NCBI GenBank assembly: GCA_002331025.1
Contig: DCYG01000001.1
Span: 109,479-164,386 of the forward strand
Direction: 5' to 3'
Source of the DNA: Firmicutes bacterium UBA2116
GTDB lineage: Bacteria > Bacillota > Clostridia > Tissierellales > Sedimentibacteraceae
Length of the DNA stretch: 54,908 bases
This document shows positions 34,815 through 44,175 of this stretch, piece after piece (position 1 is the first letter of the stretch; each line of letters opens with the position of its first letter). Made by a program: the position numbers and the translations under genes. The notes beneath the pieces are model-generated. The model did no database searches and was not told where the DNA came from. It saw nothing but the letters and a program-made list of their open reading frames with translations.

Positions 34815-37800
34815 TTAGTACTTCATATCCGCCATTCTCACATAGCTGTCATATCTGTCTTTTGCATCTTTTTCTGCTCTTGCATATAATTCTTCAGCTA
34901 TTTCAGGGAATGAACTGCTCAATGAAGCATATCTTACTTCACCTTCAAGGAATTCCTTGAATGATGCACTTGGAGCTTTAGAATCTAACACAAACGGATT
35001 CTTTCCTTCTTCTTTAAGAAGCGGATTAAATCTGTATAAATGCCAATATCCCGCTTCAACTGCAAGTTTTTCTCTTTCAACAGTCTTACCCATACCTGCT
35101 TTAATACCATGGTTGATACATGGTGCATAAGCTATAATCAATGATGGTCCGTCATAGCTTTCAGCTTCTTTTACTGCTTTTAAGAATTGATTCATGTTAG
35201 CACCGATAGCAACCTGTGCTACGTATACGTAACCATAAGTTGAAGCTATCAAGCCAAGATCTTTTTTCTTAATTTTCTTTCCTGATGCAGCAAATTTCGC
35301 TATGGAAGCAGTCGGAGTCGCTTTTGAGCTCTGTCCACCTGTATTTGAATAAACTTCTGTATCAAGTACCAATACATTTACGTCTTCGCCTGATGCCAAT
35401 ACGTGGTCTAATCCACCGTATCCGATATCATATGCCCAGCCGTCACCACCGATTATCCATTGTGATTTCTTAACAAGATAATCTTTCTTATCTAATATAT
35501 TTTTAATATCTTTTGCACATGCTTCACATGGAGTGAATCCTTCTAAAGCTGCTAAAACTTTCTCTGAAGCTGCTCTTGATTCTTCACCGTTGTTCTTAGT
35601 TGCTTCCCAAGCAGCAAAAGCATCTTTTAATTCTTGTGGTATATCTTTTTCCATTAAATTGTTGATAGATATCTGAATGTTGTCTCTCATCTGTCTCACT
35701 GCTGTTGCCATACCGAATCCGTATTCAGCATTGTCTTCGAACAATGAGTTAGCCCATGACGGACCTCTTCCGTTAGCATCCTTTGTATACGGTGTTGCAG
35801 GTGCTGAAGCTCCCCAAATTGATGAGCATCCTGTAGCATTTGCAATCATCATTCTATCGCCGTATAATTGAGTTATTGCCTTAACATAAGCTGTTTCTCC
35901 GCAACCTGCGCAAGCTCCTGAGAACTCGAAGTATGGTTTACAGAACTGGCTGCCTTTAACAGATACTTTATCCATTAAGCTATCTTTGATAGAAACTTTT
36001 TCTGTAGCATATTTCCAGTTTGGAACTCCTGCTCCAACTTCTTCTGCAATTGGATTCATCACTAAAGCTTTGTTGTTTTTCTTTCCTGGGCAAATGTCAG
36101 CACAGTTTCCGCATCCTGTACAATCTAACGGGCTTATAACCAATCTGTATTCTAATCCTTCTAATCCTTTGCCTATCGCTTTAATAGTTTCAAAAGATTC
36201 AGGTGCGTTATTCTTTTCTTCTTCATTTAACAATGTAGGTCTGATTACTGCATGAGGACATACGAAAGCGCATTGGTTACATTGGATACAATTTTCAGGC
36301 AACCATTTTGGAACCTCAACAGCGATTCCTCTCTTTTCATATGCAGAAGTTCCCGGCGGGAATGTTCCGTCTTCAATACCAGCAAATGTACTTACAGGCA
36401 GACAATCGCCTTCTTGTCTGTTCATAACGTCAACTACATTTTTAATGAAATCAGGTTTTTCTTCATCTGTAAATGGTACCGCAAGTCCGCTGTTTGCACT
36501 TACTTCGTCTTTAGCATTTTTCCAGCTTTCAGGAACCTGTACTTTTACTAATTCTGATATACCTTTTTGTACTGCTTGTTGATTCATCTCAACTATTGCA
36601 TCACCTTTTTTACCATAAGACTTAACAATAGCAGCATTTAAGTATTCTACTGCATCTTCTACAGGTATAACATCAGCTAATTTGAAGAATGCTGACTGAA
36701 TTATCATGTTTGTTCTGTTTCCAAGTCCTAATTCCTGAGCTATCTGAGTAGCATTTATTATATAGAAGTTAATATCTTTTTCAGCTAAATATTTTTTATA
36801 TTTTGCAGGTAAATTTGTCTCTAATTCATCTTTTGACCAAATTGTATTTAACAGGAATGTTCCGCCTTTTTTTAGTCCTGTCAATACATCATATTTATCT
36901 ACATATGATTGTTGTGACAATGATACAAAGTCAGCTTCATCAATTAAATAAGTTGATCTTATAGGAGATTTACCGAATCTTAAGTGAGATACCGTAACAC
37001 CGCCGGATTTTTTAGAGTCATATGAGAAATATCCTTGAGCATACATGTTAGTATGGTCACCGATAATTTTAATAGCGTCTTTGTTAGCTCCAACTGTACC
37101 GTCCGAGCCAAGTCCCCAGAATTTACATCTGCGTGTACCTTGAGCTGATGTATTAACAAGTTCAGGAGTTTCTAATGATGCAAATGTTACATCATCAACT
37201 ATACCTATAGTAAAGCCGTTCTTTGGATTTTCTTCCTTTAAGTTGTTATAAACAGCAAATATCTGAGCCGGTGTAGTGTCTTTTGAACCTAAACCATATC
37301 TTCCTCCAACTATAACCGGTTGTTCTTTTTTATCATAGAATAAGGATTTAACATCTAAGAATAATGGTTCAGCAATTGAGCCAGGCTCTTTACATCTGTC
37401 AAGTACCGCTATTTTCTTAACTGTTTTTGGCAATACATCAAAGAAGTATTTTGAAGAGAAAGGTCTGTATAAGTGAACGATTACTATACCAACTTTTTCA
37501 CCTTTTGCAGTTAAGAAGTCTATAACTTCTTTTGCAGTTTCTGTAACTGATCCCATTGCAACTATAATATTTTCAGCATCAGGTGCTCCATAATAGTTAA
37601 ATGGTTTGTATTCTCTTCCTGTTATTTTTTCCATTTCCTTCATATAGTCAACAACTATATCGGGAACTGCTTCATAGTATTTGTTGGAAGCTTCTCTTGC
37701 CTGGAAGAATATATCAGGATTTTGTGCTGTTCCTCTTGTAACAGGATGCTCAGGATTCAACGCTCTTGCTCTGAATTCATTAATTGCATCCATATCAACT

Positions 37801-38381
37801 AATTTTGCAAAATCATCATAATCTATTACTTCAATTTTTTGAACCTCATGTGATGTTCTGAATCCATCAAAGAAATGTACGAACGGAACTCTTGTTTTAA
37901 GTGTAGCTAAATGAGCAACACCACCTATATCCATAACTTCCTGAACGCTGCTTGATGCAAGTAAAGCAAATCCTGTTTGTCTCGCAGCCATTACGTCTGA
38001 ATGGTCACCGAATATTGATAACGCGTGTCCTGCAATTGCTCTTGCTGAAACGTGAAATACTGCCGGCAACAATTCACCTGCTATTTTGTACATGTTTGGA
38101 ATCATTAATAATAATCCCTGCGAAGCGGTATAAGTAGTCGTTAATGCTCCTGCTTGCAGTGAGCCGTGAACAGCTCCCGCAGCTCCACCTTCTGATTGCA
38201 TCTCCACAACTTTAACTGTTTGGCCAAAAATATTCTTTTGTCCGTTGGCTGCCCATTCATCTGCAAGCTCAGCCATGTTAGAAGAAGGTGTTATAGGAAA
38301 TATTGCTGCAACATCAGTAAACGCATATGAGACATACGCTGCAGCGGTATTTCCGTCCATAGTTTTCATAACTTTTGACAT
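34815..38381 (-). CDS. nifJ: Pyruvate:ferredoxin (flavodoxin) oxidoreductase
   Basis: The 1188-residue single-chain enzyme oxidises pyruvate with CoA to acetyl-CoA and CO2, reducing ferredoxin. Domains are in the usual order: the N-terminal pyrimidine-binding domain (MDGNTAAAYVSYAFTDVAAIFPITPSSNMAE), domain II, the gamma-like domain (GLGSDGTVGANKDAIK), the ferredoxin domain with two [4Fe-4S] motifs (CIQCNQCAFVCPHAV and CTGCGNCADICPG) and the C-terminal TPP domain (GDGWAYDIGYGGLDHV, SNTGGQSSKATPT). Length is normal. It lies alone between terminators and links lactate or amino-acid-derived pyruvate to acetyl-CoA. The ribosome site is AGGAGG. Confidence 0.97.
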   Translation of the reverse strand: MSKVMKTMDGNTAAAYVSYAFTDVAAIFPITPSSNMAELADEWAANGQKNIFGQTVKVVEMQSEGGAAGAVHGSLQAGALTTTYTASQGLLLMIPNMYKIAGELLPAVFHVSARAIAGHALSIFGDHSDVMAARQTGFALLASSSVQEVMDIGGVAHLATLKTRVPFVHFFDGFRTSHEVQKIEVIDYDDFAKLVDMDAINEFRARALNPEHPVTRGTAQNPDIFFQAREASNKYYEAVPDIVVDYMKEMEKITGREYKPFNYYGAPDAENIIVAMGSVTETAKEVIDFLTAKGEKVGIVIVHLYRPFSSKYFFDVLPKTVKKIAVLDRCKEPGSIAEPLFLDVKSLFYDKKEQPVIVGGRYGLGSKDTTPAQIFAVYNNLKEENPKNGFTIGIVDDVTFASLETPELVNTSAQGTRRCKFWGLGSDGTVGANKDAIKIIGDHTNMYAQGYFSYDSKKSGGVTVSHLRFGKSPIRSTYLIDEADFVSLSQQSYVDKYDVLTGLKKGGTFLLNTIWSKDELETNLPAKYKKYLAEKDINFYIINATQIAQELGLGNRTNMIIQSAFFKLADVIPVEDAVEYLNAAIVKSYGKKGDAIVEMNQQAVQKGISELVKVQVPESWKNAKDEVSANSGLAVPFTDEEKPDFIKNVVDVMNRQEGDCLPVSTFAGIEDGTFPPGTSAYEKRGIAVEVPKWLPENCIQCNQCAFVCPHAVIRPTLLNEEEKNNAPESFETIKAIGKGLEGLEYRLVISPLDCTGCGNCADICPGKKNNKALVMNPIAEEVGAGVPNWKYATEKVSIKDSLMDKVSVKGSQFCKPYFEFSGACAGCGETAYVKAITQLYGDRMMIANATGCSSIWGASAPATPYTKDANGRGPSWANSLFEDNAEYGFGMATAVRQMRDNIQISINNLMEKDIPQELKDAFAAWEATKNNGEESRAASEKVLAALEGFTPCEACAKDIKNILDKKDYLVKKSQWIIGGDGWAYDIGYGGLDHVLASGEDVNVLVLDTEVYSNTGGQSSKATPTASIAKFAASGKKIKKKDLGLIASTYGYVYVAQVAIGANMNQFLKAVKEAESYDGPSLIIAYAPCINHGIKAGMGKTVEREKLAVEAGYWHLYRFNPLLKEEGKNPFVLDSKAPSASFKEFLEGEVRYASLSSSFPEIAEELYARAEKDAKDRYDSYVRMADMKY

Positions 38382-38500
38382 TTATGTATCCTCCTATTTA
38401 ATAATTAATTAAATATAATGTAACCATTAATAAGTATTGTATAAAAAAAATCAATACACAAAATGATTATATCGCAAAGAAACTATAAATGCAACAATAA

Positions 38501-38527
38501 AAATTGCATTAATTATTAATGCAATTT
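38501..38527. promoter_or_regulatory. Perfect 27-bp palindrome upstream of nifJ
   Basis: AAATTGCATTAAT and ATTAATGCAATTT (13 bp each) flank a single central base, about 120 bases upstream of the nifJ start and 127 past the hprK stop. The near-zero spacer fits a dimeric repressor site better than a terminator, and there is no T-run. I do not recognise the binding protein. Confidence 0.4.
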
Positions 38528-38653
38528 CCAATATATTCTTTTGTTAAAGAAACGTTTTTCCTATAATACTTAGCATTGTAAGGATGATATAAAATTGTTA
38601 TAAAAGTATAAATTTTGACAATATTGTAAATATTCAAAATTTATTATAAATCA

Positions 38654-39565
38654 TTAATTGTATAAGCCTCTGAATTTCCTGTTATAGGTTTCAAGAGGAT
38701 TATAACCTAACAGTTTCTGTCTGTAGTTTTTAGCTGCTACTTCTACTATTGCCGAAGTGTTTCTTCCGGGTCTTACAGGAATGACAACAGTAGGAATTTT
38801 TATACCCAATATATCTGTATAATCTTCATCTGTGCCGATACGGTCATACTCCTTATTTTGATCCCATTCTTCTAATTCTATTACCAGTTCAACAAATTGT
38901 TCAATTCTTATGGAGCCCACACCAAACAAATGCTTAATATCCAAAATTCCTATACCTCTGATTTCCATCAGATGCTGAGTAAGCTCAGGGCACGTTGCCT
39001 TTAAATTATTATCAAGTTTTTTGATTATAACGGCATCATCCGCTACTAACCTATGTCCTCTGTTAATAAGCTCAAGTGAAGTTTCGCTTTTACCTATGCC
39101 GCTTTTACCTTTTATTAAAACACCTACACCATATACTTCCAGACATACACCGTGCAAAGTTGTTTCTTCGGCTAATTCCTCTTCCAAAAAGTTAATCAAT
39201 ATGTTTACTAACTTATCGGTTTTTTGATTAGATTTAAAAACCGGTCTTTTATATTTCTTTGCATAGTAAATTAACAACTCATCAATTGCCATGTCGTTAG
39301 CAACAATCAAAGCCGGTATAGGATAACTAAAAAATTTATCTAATCTTTGTTTCCTGATATCTTCGTCTAAAGTACTTAAATAGAACATTTCAGCCCTACC
39401 CATTACTTGAACCCTCTCAAAGGAAAACCAATCAAAATATCCCGCCATCTGAAGACCTGGTCTTATAATTTCCGGAGTATAAATTCTTGACTGAACATCC
39501 GCAGGATAAAAAATCGGTTCTAAATCTATATAACTTACTAAATCCTCAAGTTTTACATATTGCAT
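38654..39565 (-). CDS. hprK: HPr kinase/phosphorylase
   Basis: The 303-residue product phosphorylates and dephosphorylates HPr on Ser46, the signal for CcpA-dependent catabolite control. The Walker A loop GKSGIGKSETSLELINRGHRLVADDAV is near residue 145, followed by the HprK signature EIRGIGILDIKHLFGVGSIR near 195 and TVVIPVRPGRNTSAIVEVAA near 253. I chose the ATG at 39565, because GAGGATGG precedes it and the sequence from there (VKLEDLVSYIDLEPI) aligns with the start of Bacillus HprK. The ATG at 39604 has no ribosome site. It follows uvrC, a common arrangement in Clostridia. The cre site at 31768 is a likely indirect target. Confidence 0.93.
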   Translation of the reverse strand: MQYVKLEDLVSYIDLEPIFYPADVQSRIYTPEIIRPGLQMAGYFDWFSFERVQVMGRAEMFYLSTLDEDIRKQRLDKFFSYPIPALIVANDMAIDELLIYYAKKYKRPVFKSNQKTDKLVNILINFLEEELAEETTLHGVCLEVYGVGVLIKGKSGIGKSETSLELINRGHRLVADDAVIIKKLDNNLKATCPELTQHLMEIRGIGILDIKHLFGVGSIRIEQFVELVIELEEWDQNKEYDRIGTDEDYTDILGIKIPTVVIPVRPGRNTSAIVEVAAKNYRQKLLGYNPLETYNRKFRGLYN

Positions 39566-39613
39566 GATACTACCATCCTCTACATCGTACTGTTCCATAT
39601 TCATTTTTTATTG

Positions 39614-41461
39614 TTATTTGTTCACTGTTTTGTTCCTGAAATAATTATAAACTGACTCCGCTGCTTTTATATTCATTCCGTCAATATCAGCTAATTCTTC
39701 TACACTTTTATTTTTAATATTTTCAACAGAACCAAATTTCTTCAATAAATTTATTTTTCTTTTCTCTCCAATATTTTCAATATTATCAAGTTCTGATTTA
39801 AACAAAGTTTTATCCCTTAAGTTACGGTGATACTCTATTGCAAATCTATGTGCTTCCTCTTGTATCCTGTAAATTAAACGATATACTTTGTCCGTCTTTT
39901 TAAATTCAATTTCTTTATTTTGATAAATTAAGCCTCTTGTGGTATGCTTGTCATCCTTTATCATTCCACAAATAGGAATATTTAATCCAAAATTATAAAT
40001 TACTTCTTCAGCAATATTTGTTTGTCCTTTACCGCCATCAATCAGTATTAAATCGGGCATTTTATTAAAGCCCTTTAAATCTCCTTGATCTAATCCTCTG
40101 TTGATTCGCCTTTCCAATACTTCTTCCATACTTTTGTAATCATTGGGACCGTTTACTGTCTTTATTCTAAAACGTCTGTAATTGCTTTTGCTTGGAACTC
40201 CTCTTTCAAAAACAACCATGGATCCAACTGATTCTACCCCCTGTATATTGGATATATCATAAGCTTCAATTCTCATAGGCGCTTCGTCTAAATTCAGCAA
40301 ATCCTTAAGCTCGTTAACAGCTTCAAGACTTTCATCTAAATTTCTCTTGATTCTTTGGCTTCCTTTTTCTAATATTTCAAGGGCATTTTTCTTAATCATT
40401 TTTATAAGCATACTCTTATCGCCTTTTGCAGGCACTTTAACAGAAACTTTGTTGCCTCTTTTTTCGGACAGCAGCTTTTCAAACAGCTCTCTGTCTTCAA
40501 TATCGGTCTCTATGTAAATTTCTTTAGGTACATATACTGTACCGGTATAGAATTGAGATAAAAATGAACTTATAATTTCTTCCCTCGTTTCATTCTCTAT
40601 ATTTGTCAACAAATAATGTTCGTTTCCTATTATCTTGCCGTTACGTATAAAGAAAATCTGGATACACGCTTCTTCTATTCCTATTGCACTTCCTATGACG
40701 TCCTGATCAATAGCTGTATTTGCGGAAACGATTTTCTGTTTTTCGGATATTATTTTTAATGAACTTATTTGATCTCTGTATTTAGCGGCCTCTTCAAAAT
40801 CTAATTTTTCCGAAGCCAGCTTCATCTTTTCAGTTAATGTCTTTATCAGCTCTTCTTCGCCGCCGGACAGAAAGCTTATAGCTTTATTAACTTCTTCACG
40901 ATACGCCTTATAGTCAATATTGCCCATACACGGTGCCGTACATCTGTTAATGTGATAATTCAAGCAAGGACGTTGGTTTTTCTTTGTACCGTCAAGCTTC
41001 AGAGAACATTTTCTGAGCTTGTATAAGTTCCCTATAATATCAATAAATTCATTGACAGCATAAGCACTCGGATATGGTCCAAAATATTTTGCACCGTCCT
41101 TTTTTACTTCTCTTACCTTATAAATTCTCGGATATTTTTCCTGAACAGATATTTTTATATAGGGATATTGTTTGTCATCTCTAAGTATTGTATTATATTT
41201 CGGTCTGTATTTTTTAATGAAATTGGCTTCAAGTATAAGAGCTTCAACTTCATTGTCGGTTATTATATATTCGAACTCAGCAATATTTTTTATCATTGCC
41301 TGTATTTTAGGTATATGATTTTTCGACTGAAAATACTGCTTTACTCTCTTTTTTAAATTTTTGGCTTTACCTACATAAATTATCTCGCCAAACTCATTTT
41401 TCATTTGATAAACACCGGGGTTGTCCGGCATTTTTTTTAATTCTTCCTGTATATCAAACAT
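39614..41461 (-). CDS. uvrC: Excinuclease ABC subunit C
   Basis: This 615-residue nucleotide-excision repair nuclease makes the 3' and 5' incisions with UvrB. The GIY-YIG domain is at residues 12-90 (PGVYQMKNEFGEIIYVGKAKNLKKR), followed by the Cys-rich segment (CLNYHINRCTAPCMG near 165). The UVR motif (EKLDFEEAAKYRDQI near 213), the RNase H-like endonuclease domain (EAYDISNIQGVESVGSMVVFERG near 380, DLILIDGGKGQ near 462) and C-terminal helix-hairpin-helix repeats follow. Length is normal. It is preceded by a TAGGAG site and a minus-strand TATAAT, and is followed closely by hprK. Confidence 0.96.
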   Translation of the reverse strand: MFDIQEELKKMPDNPGVYQMKNEFGEIIYVGKAKNLKKRVKQYFQSKNHIPKIQAMIKNIAEFEYIITDNEVEALILEANFIKKYRPKYNTILRDDKQYPYIKISVQEKYPRIYKVREVKKDGAKYFGPYPSAYAVNEFIDIIGNLYKLRKCSLKLDGTKKNQRPCLNYHINRCTAPCMGNIDYKAYREEVNKAISFLSGGEEELIKTLTEKMKLASEKLDFEEAAKYRDQISSLKIISEKQKIVSANTAIDQDVIGSAIGIEEACIQIFFIRNGKIIGNEHYLLTNIENETREEIISSFLSQFYTGTVYVPKEIYIETDIEDRELFEKLLSEKRGNKVSVKVPAKGDKSMLIKMIKKNALEILEKGSQRIKRNLDESLEAVNELKDLLNLDEAPMRIEAYDISNIQGVESVGSMVVFERGVPSKSNYRRFRIKTVNGPNDYKSMEEVLERRINRGLDQGDLKGFNKMPDLILIDGGKGQTNIAEEVIYNFGLNIPICGMIKDDKHTTRGLIYQNKEIEFKKTDKVYRLIYRIQEEAHRFAIEYHRNLRDKTLFKSELDNIENIGEKRKINLLKKFGSVENIKNKSVEELADIDGMNIKAAESVYNYFRNKTVNK

Positions 41462-41487
41462 GTTGACTCCTAAACAAATATACCTCT

Positions 41488-41493
41488 ATTATA
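41488..41493 (-). promoter_or_regulatory. -10 element of uvrC
   Basis: On the minus strand the sequence is GTGGTATAATAG, 27 bases upstream of the uvrC ATG. The hexamer is perfect and is preceded by TGG, resembling an extended -10. No good -35 was found at 17 bases. Confidence 0.45.
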
Positions 41494-41531
41494 CCACTCA
41501 AATCTTAAATTTAACATAATAATAAAAATAT

Positions 41532-41569
41532 TTTACAATAAATTATGCGAATGTTATAATTTATTGTAA
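41532..41569 (+). promoter_or_regulatory. Promoter embedded in a perfect 14-bp inverted repeat
   Basis: TTTACA (41532-41537) and TATAAT (41555-41560) are spaced by 17 bases, a good sigma-A promoter. The same stretch holds TTACAATAAATTAT (41533-41546) and its exact inverse at 41556-41569 with a 9-base spacer, so each promoter hexamer lies in one arm. A bound dimer would cover the promoter. It drives the small gene at 41639, leaving a leader of about 70 bases. Confidence 0.7.
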
Positions 41570-41638
41570 CAGTATTTTAAATTTTAATAAATACAATATT
41601 GATTTGCAAAAACATGATTATAACCTGGAGGAATAACA

Positions 41639-41929
41639 ATGAAAGCCTATGACTTAATAAACAAAACAGAACTGGAAGTTACATATGACAGCTTGGTTGA
41701 GCTGATGAGAAACCACAGACAGATTGATTTGTTTCTTCATGACAAAAAAACTGATGAAGACGGATATTTGACTTGGGATGCTGAGCATTGGTCAATAGTT
41801 AATGAAAATAGATTCATGAGATGCTATTCATTAGGTAACCGACAATTAAGAGATTATACCCAACATAATATATACGATTTAAAGAATGATTTTAAACCGG
41901 AAGAAGCAAAAGAAATACAGATAAATTAA
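41639..41929 (+). CDS. Hypothetical 96-residue protein
   Basis: A short soluble, acidic protein behind an excellent TGGAGG site, a strong promoter and a terminator at 41941-41976, so it is very probably a real, independently transcribed gene. It has no signal peptide or membrane helix. Aromatic and charged residues are frequent (HDKKTDEDGYLTWDAEHWSIV near 34-54), and the C-terminus is charged. I recognise no family. It converges with the DUF3841 gene on the other strand and shares its terminator. The promoter overlaps a perfect dyad, so expression is probably switched by a dedicated or global repressor. Confidence 0.75.
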   Translation: MKAYDLINKTELEVTYDSLVELMRNHRQIDLFLHDKKTDEDGYLTWDAEHWSIVNENRFMRCYSLGNRQLRDYTQHNIYDLKNDFKPEEAKEIQIN

Positions 41930-41940
41930 TAATATAAATT

Positions 41941-41976
41941 AAGATGTCCCACACCTATTGAAGCGTGGGACATCTT
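41941..41976. terminator. Bidirectional terminator
   Basis: AAGATGTCCCAC (41941-41952) and GTGGGACATCTT (41965-41976) form a perfect 12-bp stem with a 12-base loop between two convergent genes, with AT-rich flanks (AATTTATTT on the plus side). Confidence 0.85.
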
Positions 41977-41979
41977 AAT

Positions 41980-42573
41980 TTATTTATTATAGTAATAGAT
42001 ATTCTTTATCATGTCAGGACGTATCTCCCAAATATTTGCTTGGGTAGTATACATGCTCCAATTATCAATATCAAAAATCCTGTACCAGCTATCCAATACA
42101 ATCTTTTTTTCCATAGGATAAAAGTTTGCATACTTCCCTTCAATGAATGAAGTTGTTTCTTGTAATCCCAGCAGCCTCATTCTTTCTGCATATGCCTCAG
42201 CATCTTTTTTATCCCTTGGTATGTACCAGTGATTCAACACATGATCCCACTTATTGCCGTCAAAATAAATAATATCCGACTTATCTACTTCAAGCTCATA
42301 AGCAATAGTGTTTTCAATAGGACTTAACATTCCTTCACGACTCACTGAGCACCATATCGGAAATTCAATGCCTTCAGGCATATAAACTCTACTTCGGGCT
42401 GCATGTACAAACCATTTATAAAGGTTTATATAAAACGGAGCAATATCCCTGAATTGTTCTTCAATATATTGTCTTTTAACTCTGTATACACCATTGCTTT
42501 TCAAATCATCCAAACTTTTAATATTTTGTCTGGTCCAGATAGTATCTTTTGATGAATCGGTATTGGTATTCAT
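41980..42573 (-). CDS. DUF3841 family protein
   Basis: The 197-residue product resembles the DUF3841 family by its N-terminal WTRQNIKSLDDLKSNGVYRVKRQYIEEQF, the LYKWFVHAARSRVYMPEGIEFPIWCS stretch near 50 and the downstream EVDKSDIIYFDGNKWDHVLNHWYIP. It is a soluble protein without signal sequence. The biochemical role of the family is unknown to me. It starts 33 bases after the BCCT transporter gene behind GGGGGTAGG and may be co-transcribed with the betaine reductase operon, but nothing else links it to that pathway. It ends at the shared bidirectional terminator. Confidence 0.7.
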   Translation of the reverse strand: MNTNTDSSKDTIWTRQNIKSLDDLKSNGVYRVKRQYIEEQFRDIAPFYINLYKWFVHAARSRVYMPEGIEFPIWCSVSREGMLSPIENTIAYELEVDKSDIIYFDGNKWDHVLNHWYIPRDKKDAEAYAERMRLLGLQETTSFIEGKYANFYPMEKKIVLDSWYRIFDIDNWSMYTTQANIWEIRPDMIKNIYYYNK

Positions 42574-42605
42574 AACCTACCCCCAATATCTAAACTTAAT
42601 TTTTA

Positions 42606-44096
42606 TTACTTCTCTTCCCTTAATGCCTTCATTAAAGAAACTATGGCTAACAGCATTACGATAATAAAAGGAAACGCCGCTGCTATAGAAGCTGTCTGCA
42701 GTGCACCCAATCCACCTGAAACCAGAAGCGCTGTCGCAAATAAGGCCTGAACTATTCCCCAAAGAAATTGCTTTTGTCTTGAAGGATTCAAATCGCCTTG
42801 TGAACTAAGCATTCCCAAAACAAAGGTTGCCGAATTTGCAGATGTAATAAAGAATGTAGTTAATAACACAACCGCTATAAATGACAATATCTTCCCTAAC
42901 GGATAATGATTGAACACCTGGAATAATGCAGTTGACGGATTTGTAGCAGCTGAAGCCAATCCTTCCACACCAAGTGTCTCACTTAAATTCAACCCCATTG
43001 CACCAAATACAGCAAACCAAACAAGTGATACTATTGCAGGAGCAAATATTACTCCACCAATAAATTCTTTTATTGTTCTTCCCTTGGATATGCGCGCAAT
43101 AAACGTTCCAACGAATGGTGCCCAGGCAATCCACCATGCCCAGTAAAAAATTGTCCATCCATTAGTCCAGCTCTTATCGCCAAACGGATCAATATGAAGA
43201 CTGTTAGCTACAAATTCATTTATATATTGCCCTAATCCATTTGTAAATACATTAATTATCTTTAATGTAGGTCCAAATATAAATGATAGAACTAATAATC
43301 CAAATGCAAGATATAAATTTATATCTCCTAAAAGCTTTATCCCCTTGTCTATTCCACTGACTGCAGTCCAGATATATAAAATTGTAATAACTACTATTAT
43401 GCCTAATTGAACTACTGTAGTTTCCGGAAGATTGAAAAGGTAATTAAGCCCGCTATTAATTTGTAACGTACCTAACCCCAGGGAAGTAGCTACTCCCGAA
43501 ACAGTTGCAAATACAGCAAGGACATCAATTGTCTTGCCTATGGGACCGTTTACTCTTTCTTCTCCAAACAATGGGATGAAAATACTGCTGATTAACCCCG
43601 GCTTATTTTTTCTATATTGGAAGTATGCTAATGCAAGACCTATAATAGCATAATTTGCCCAAGGGTGGAATCCCCAATGCATAAATGATGCTTTCATGGC
43701 AAAATTAATTGCTTCATTAGATCCCGGTACTATTCCCGGCGGAGGGCTGACATAATGAGATATAGGTTCTGCAACTCCCCAAAATACTAGTCCTATTCCC
43801 ATACCGGCTCCAAATAACATTGCAAACCATGATGTAGTGCTATATTCAGGTTCTGAATCATCCGCTCCCAGTTTTATACTACCATACTTACTGAATGCTA
43901 ACACTAATGCAAACAATACAAATATAAACATTGATATCAAATATGCCCATCCAAAGTTGTTAGTTAAAAAAGATAATAAAAAATTAGCAAAGGATGCAAA
44001 ATTTTTTTGGGCAAATATACCCCATGCTACTATAGCCAAAGATATGCCCAAGGATATATAAAATACTGAATTATTTTTGGATTTCGATTTTTCCAT
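42606..44096 (-). CDS. BCCT-family betaine/choline/carnitine transporter
   Basis: From the ATG at 44096 (AAGGAG site) the protein has 496 residues and 12 membrane helices. It matches the BCCT family: GAGMGIGLVFWGVAEPISHYVSPP near residue 95, HWGFHPWANYAIIGLALAYFQYRKNKP near 140, and the eighth-helix signature WTIFYWAWWIAWAPFVGTFIARISKGRTIKEF near 315. These carriers import quaternary ammonium compounds such as glycine betaine. It directly follows the protein B genes, so betaine is the likely substrate of both. An alternative start 45 bases upstream exists inside the intergenic hairpin region and is less likely. The short C-terminal tail argues against an osmosensing domain and for a catabolic uptake role. 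Confidence 0.92.
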   Translation of the reverse strand: MEKSKSKNNSVFYISLGISLAIVAWGIFAQKNFASFANFLLSFLTNNFGWAYLISMFIFVLFALVLAFSKYGSIKLGADDSEPEYSTTSWFAMLFGAGMGIGLVFWGVAEPISHYVSPPPGIVPGSNEAINFAMKASFMHWGFHPWANYAIIGLALAYFQYRKNKPGLISSIFIPLFGEERVNGPIGKTIDVLAVFATVSGVATSLGLGTLQINSGLNYLFNLPETTVVQLGIIVVITILYIWTAVSGIDKGIKLLGDINLYLAFGLLVLSFIFGPTLKIINVFTNGLGQYINEFVANSLHIDPFGDKSWTNGWTIFYWAWWIAWAPFVGTFIARISKGRTIKEFIGGVIFAPAIVSLVWFAVFGAMGLNLSETLGVEGLASAATNPSTALFQVFNHYPLGKILSFIAVVLLTTFFITSANSATFVLGMLSSQGDLNPSRQKQFLWGIVQALFATALLVSGGLGALQTASIAAAFPFIIVMLLAIVSLMKALREEK

Positions 44097-44120
44097 ATAC
44101 CTCAACTCCTTCTTTTGTGG

Positions 44121-44173
44121 CAGGCTGTTGAAAAAGTTCATCCTATTTTCAGCAGCCTGAGGGGTGTCACCCC
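44121..44173 (-). repeat. Double hairpin between grdH and the transporter gene (possible MITE remnant)
   Basis: GGGGTGTCACCCC (44161-44173) is a compact palindrome directly after the grdH stop. Next to it, CAGGCTGTTGAAAA (44121-44134) and TTTTCAGCAGCCTG (44146-44159) form a 14-bp stem with one wobble. Termini of the TTTTTCAACAGCC type are, from memory, common at insertion-sequence ends. The structure may reduce or process the transcript before the transporter gene. Confidence 0.5.
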
Positions 44174-44175
44174 TA

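Noticed and set aside
36252..36551. Long open frames opposite nifJ, fdrA and other minus-strand genes
   Set aside because: They mirror strongly conserved genes, have no ribosome sites, and read as low-complexity Ser/Ile/Leu-rich translations typical of antisense frames.
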